Part shown: piece after piece, positions 5,058 to 5,605 of the stretch
Layout of the letters: every line of letters starts with the position of its first letter
Numbering within the stretch: the stretch's first letter is position 1
Origin: Candidatus Zhuqueibacterota bacterium
Lineage (GTDB): Bacteria > KSB1 > UBA2214
Direction: 5' to 3'
Length of the DNA stretch: 5,605 nucleotides
Assembly (NCBI GenBank): GCA_022706175.1
Contig: JAKJDB010000208.1
Coordinates: 1-5,605, forward strand
Notes under the pieces: generated by a model
Seen by the model: only the letters and a program-made list of their open reading frames with translations
Database searches by the model: none
Told to the model about the DNA's origin: nothing
Made by a program: the position numbers and the translations under genes

Positions 5058-5605
5058 GTACGTAAACTCGGATAATCGATGTCAAAACGGACGCGGTAAT
5101 ACCACTTGCTGGCGAAAAAGACCAGAACGATGAAAAAGAGATACACAGGAAAACGGATGCACATGATCAGGGACAAAAACAAAATGGAATACTTGCAGGT
5201 CTGCTGAACGCTTGCCTCGTCCTGCTTCAGCACAGTGCGAATGAAAAAGGGCAGCGCCAGCAGGGACGCCGTGAGGATGACCGGATCGCGCATCCACACA
5301 GCGGCCGCCACGGCGCCGAGTTCGGCGATGAAACCAGCGAGGATGGTCTTTTGCACCCCCCATTGAACCGCCGCGGTGATCTTGGCCGCCGCGGCGTCTC
5401 CGTGACGGTCCGGTATGGTGGTGAGGAAATAGACCGCTAGGACGGCCAGCAGATAAGGCAGGCTGTGCCGCAGCATGGAGAGCGAGCAGCCTCCCTGCAA
5501 ACACCAGCCATAACTAAAGATGGCCAGACCGCCAAGAAAATTGCTCAGACCGCCGCCGACCGGCCGGTCCTTGAGAGATAACGGCGGCAGGCTGTAGGCC
5601 CACCC
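5054..5605 (-). CDS. UbiA-superfamily prenyltransferase, C-terminal part (5' end beyond window)
   Basis: Seen: the frame is open from the right edge to a TGA at 5056-5054, giving 183 residues with no start needed inside the window. A TTG at 5500 is only an internal codon, because the frame and the homology continue upstream of it. The fragment begins with a YSLPPLSLKDRP stretch (residues 4-15), then the second Asp-rich motif PDRHGD (D66 and D70) after TTI. About five or six hydrophobic segments follow, and the tail is short and basic/aromatic. Known: UbiA enzymes are integral membrane prenyltransferases that bind polyprenyl diphosphate through two Mg-coordinating Asp motifs. Full proteins are about 280-310 residues, so roughly 100-120 residues, including the first NDxxD motif, are missing. 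Inferred: it prenylates a quinone precursor, a glycerol-phosphate lipid or a similar acceptor, and the downstream ferredoxin and GGR would reduce the chain. The acceptor cannot be assigned from this part. The stop overlaps the ferredoxin start (ATGA). Confidence 0.85.
   Translation of the reverse strand, partial: GWAYSLPPLSLKDRPVGGGLSNFLGGLAIFSYGWCLQGGCSLSMLRHSLPYLLAVLAVYFLTTIPDRHGDAAAAKITAAVQWGVQKTILAGFIAELGAVAAAVWMRDPVILTASLLALPFFIRTVLKQDEASVQQTCKYSILFLSLIMCIRFPVYLFFIVLVFFASKWYYRVRFDIDYPSLRT

Noticed and set aside
4046..5065. Long plus-strand open frame of 339 codons opposite GGR and ferredoxin
   Set aside because: It is the antisense shadow of two strongly supported genes with intact motifs on the minus strand. 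Its translation is low-complexity, with no recognisable domain and no ribosome-binding sequence.
5054..5500. TTG at 5500 as the start of a short membrane protein
   Set aside because: The same frame is open to the right edge and contains the conserved UbiA YSLPP-KDRP loop upstream of this TTG, so it is an internal Leu codon.

Overview
The window shows a compact, moderately GC-rich bacterial locus in which every credible gene lies on the minus strand, so transcription runs from right to left. Read in that direction, it holds a 3' fragment of a UbiA-superfamily membrane prenyltransferase, a small 2x[4Fe-4S] ferredoxin, a geranylgeranyl-reductase-family flavoprotein, a CDP-alcohol phosphatidyltransferase (PgsA-like), the SRP receptor FtsY and the ribosomal protein S12 methylthiotransferase RimO. 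After a 106-base gap comes the 5' part of a secreted protein that resembles the N-terminal half of GWxTD-domain proteins and runs off the left edge. FtsY, RimO and the PgsA-like enzyme are bacterial. The GWxTD-like protein, together with the UbiA/ferredoxin/GGR set, suggests a member of the FCB group or a nearby candidate phylum (KSB1, Calditrichota or Zixibacteria-like). That placement is an inference from recalled family resemblance, not from a marker alignment.

The six genes from the right edge to about position 921 look like one transcription unit. UbiA and ferredoxin overlap by 4 bases (ATGA), ferredoxin and GGR by 17, GGR and pgsA are separated by 8, pgsA and ftsY by 4, and ftsY and rimO overlap by 4 (ATGA). 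Any promoter lies beyond the right edge. A hairpin followed by a T-rich tract overlaps the rimO stop codon and is a good candidate for the intrinsic terminator of the unit. The leader of the GWxTD-like gene then carries a separate inverted repeat and a strong Shine-Dalgarno sequence.

Functionally, the first three genes form a plausible isoprenoid-lipid module. UbiA would attach a polyprenyl chain to an acceptor, and the GGR-family flavoenzyme would saturate double bonds in that chain with electrons from the adjacent ferredoxin. The fourth gene would attach or exchange a polar head group on a CDP-activated lipid. This set could serve quinone side-chain saturation or an archaeal-like ether lipid pathway in a bacterium. 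The sequence here does not decide between them, and the UbiA second Asp motif does not look like the archaeal DGGGP synthase version I remember. The last two genes of the unit, ftsY and rimO, are housekeeping. There is no mobile element, CRISPR array, tRNA or rRNA, and no gene-free stretch longer than about 110 bases.
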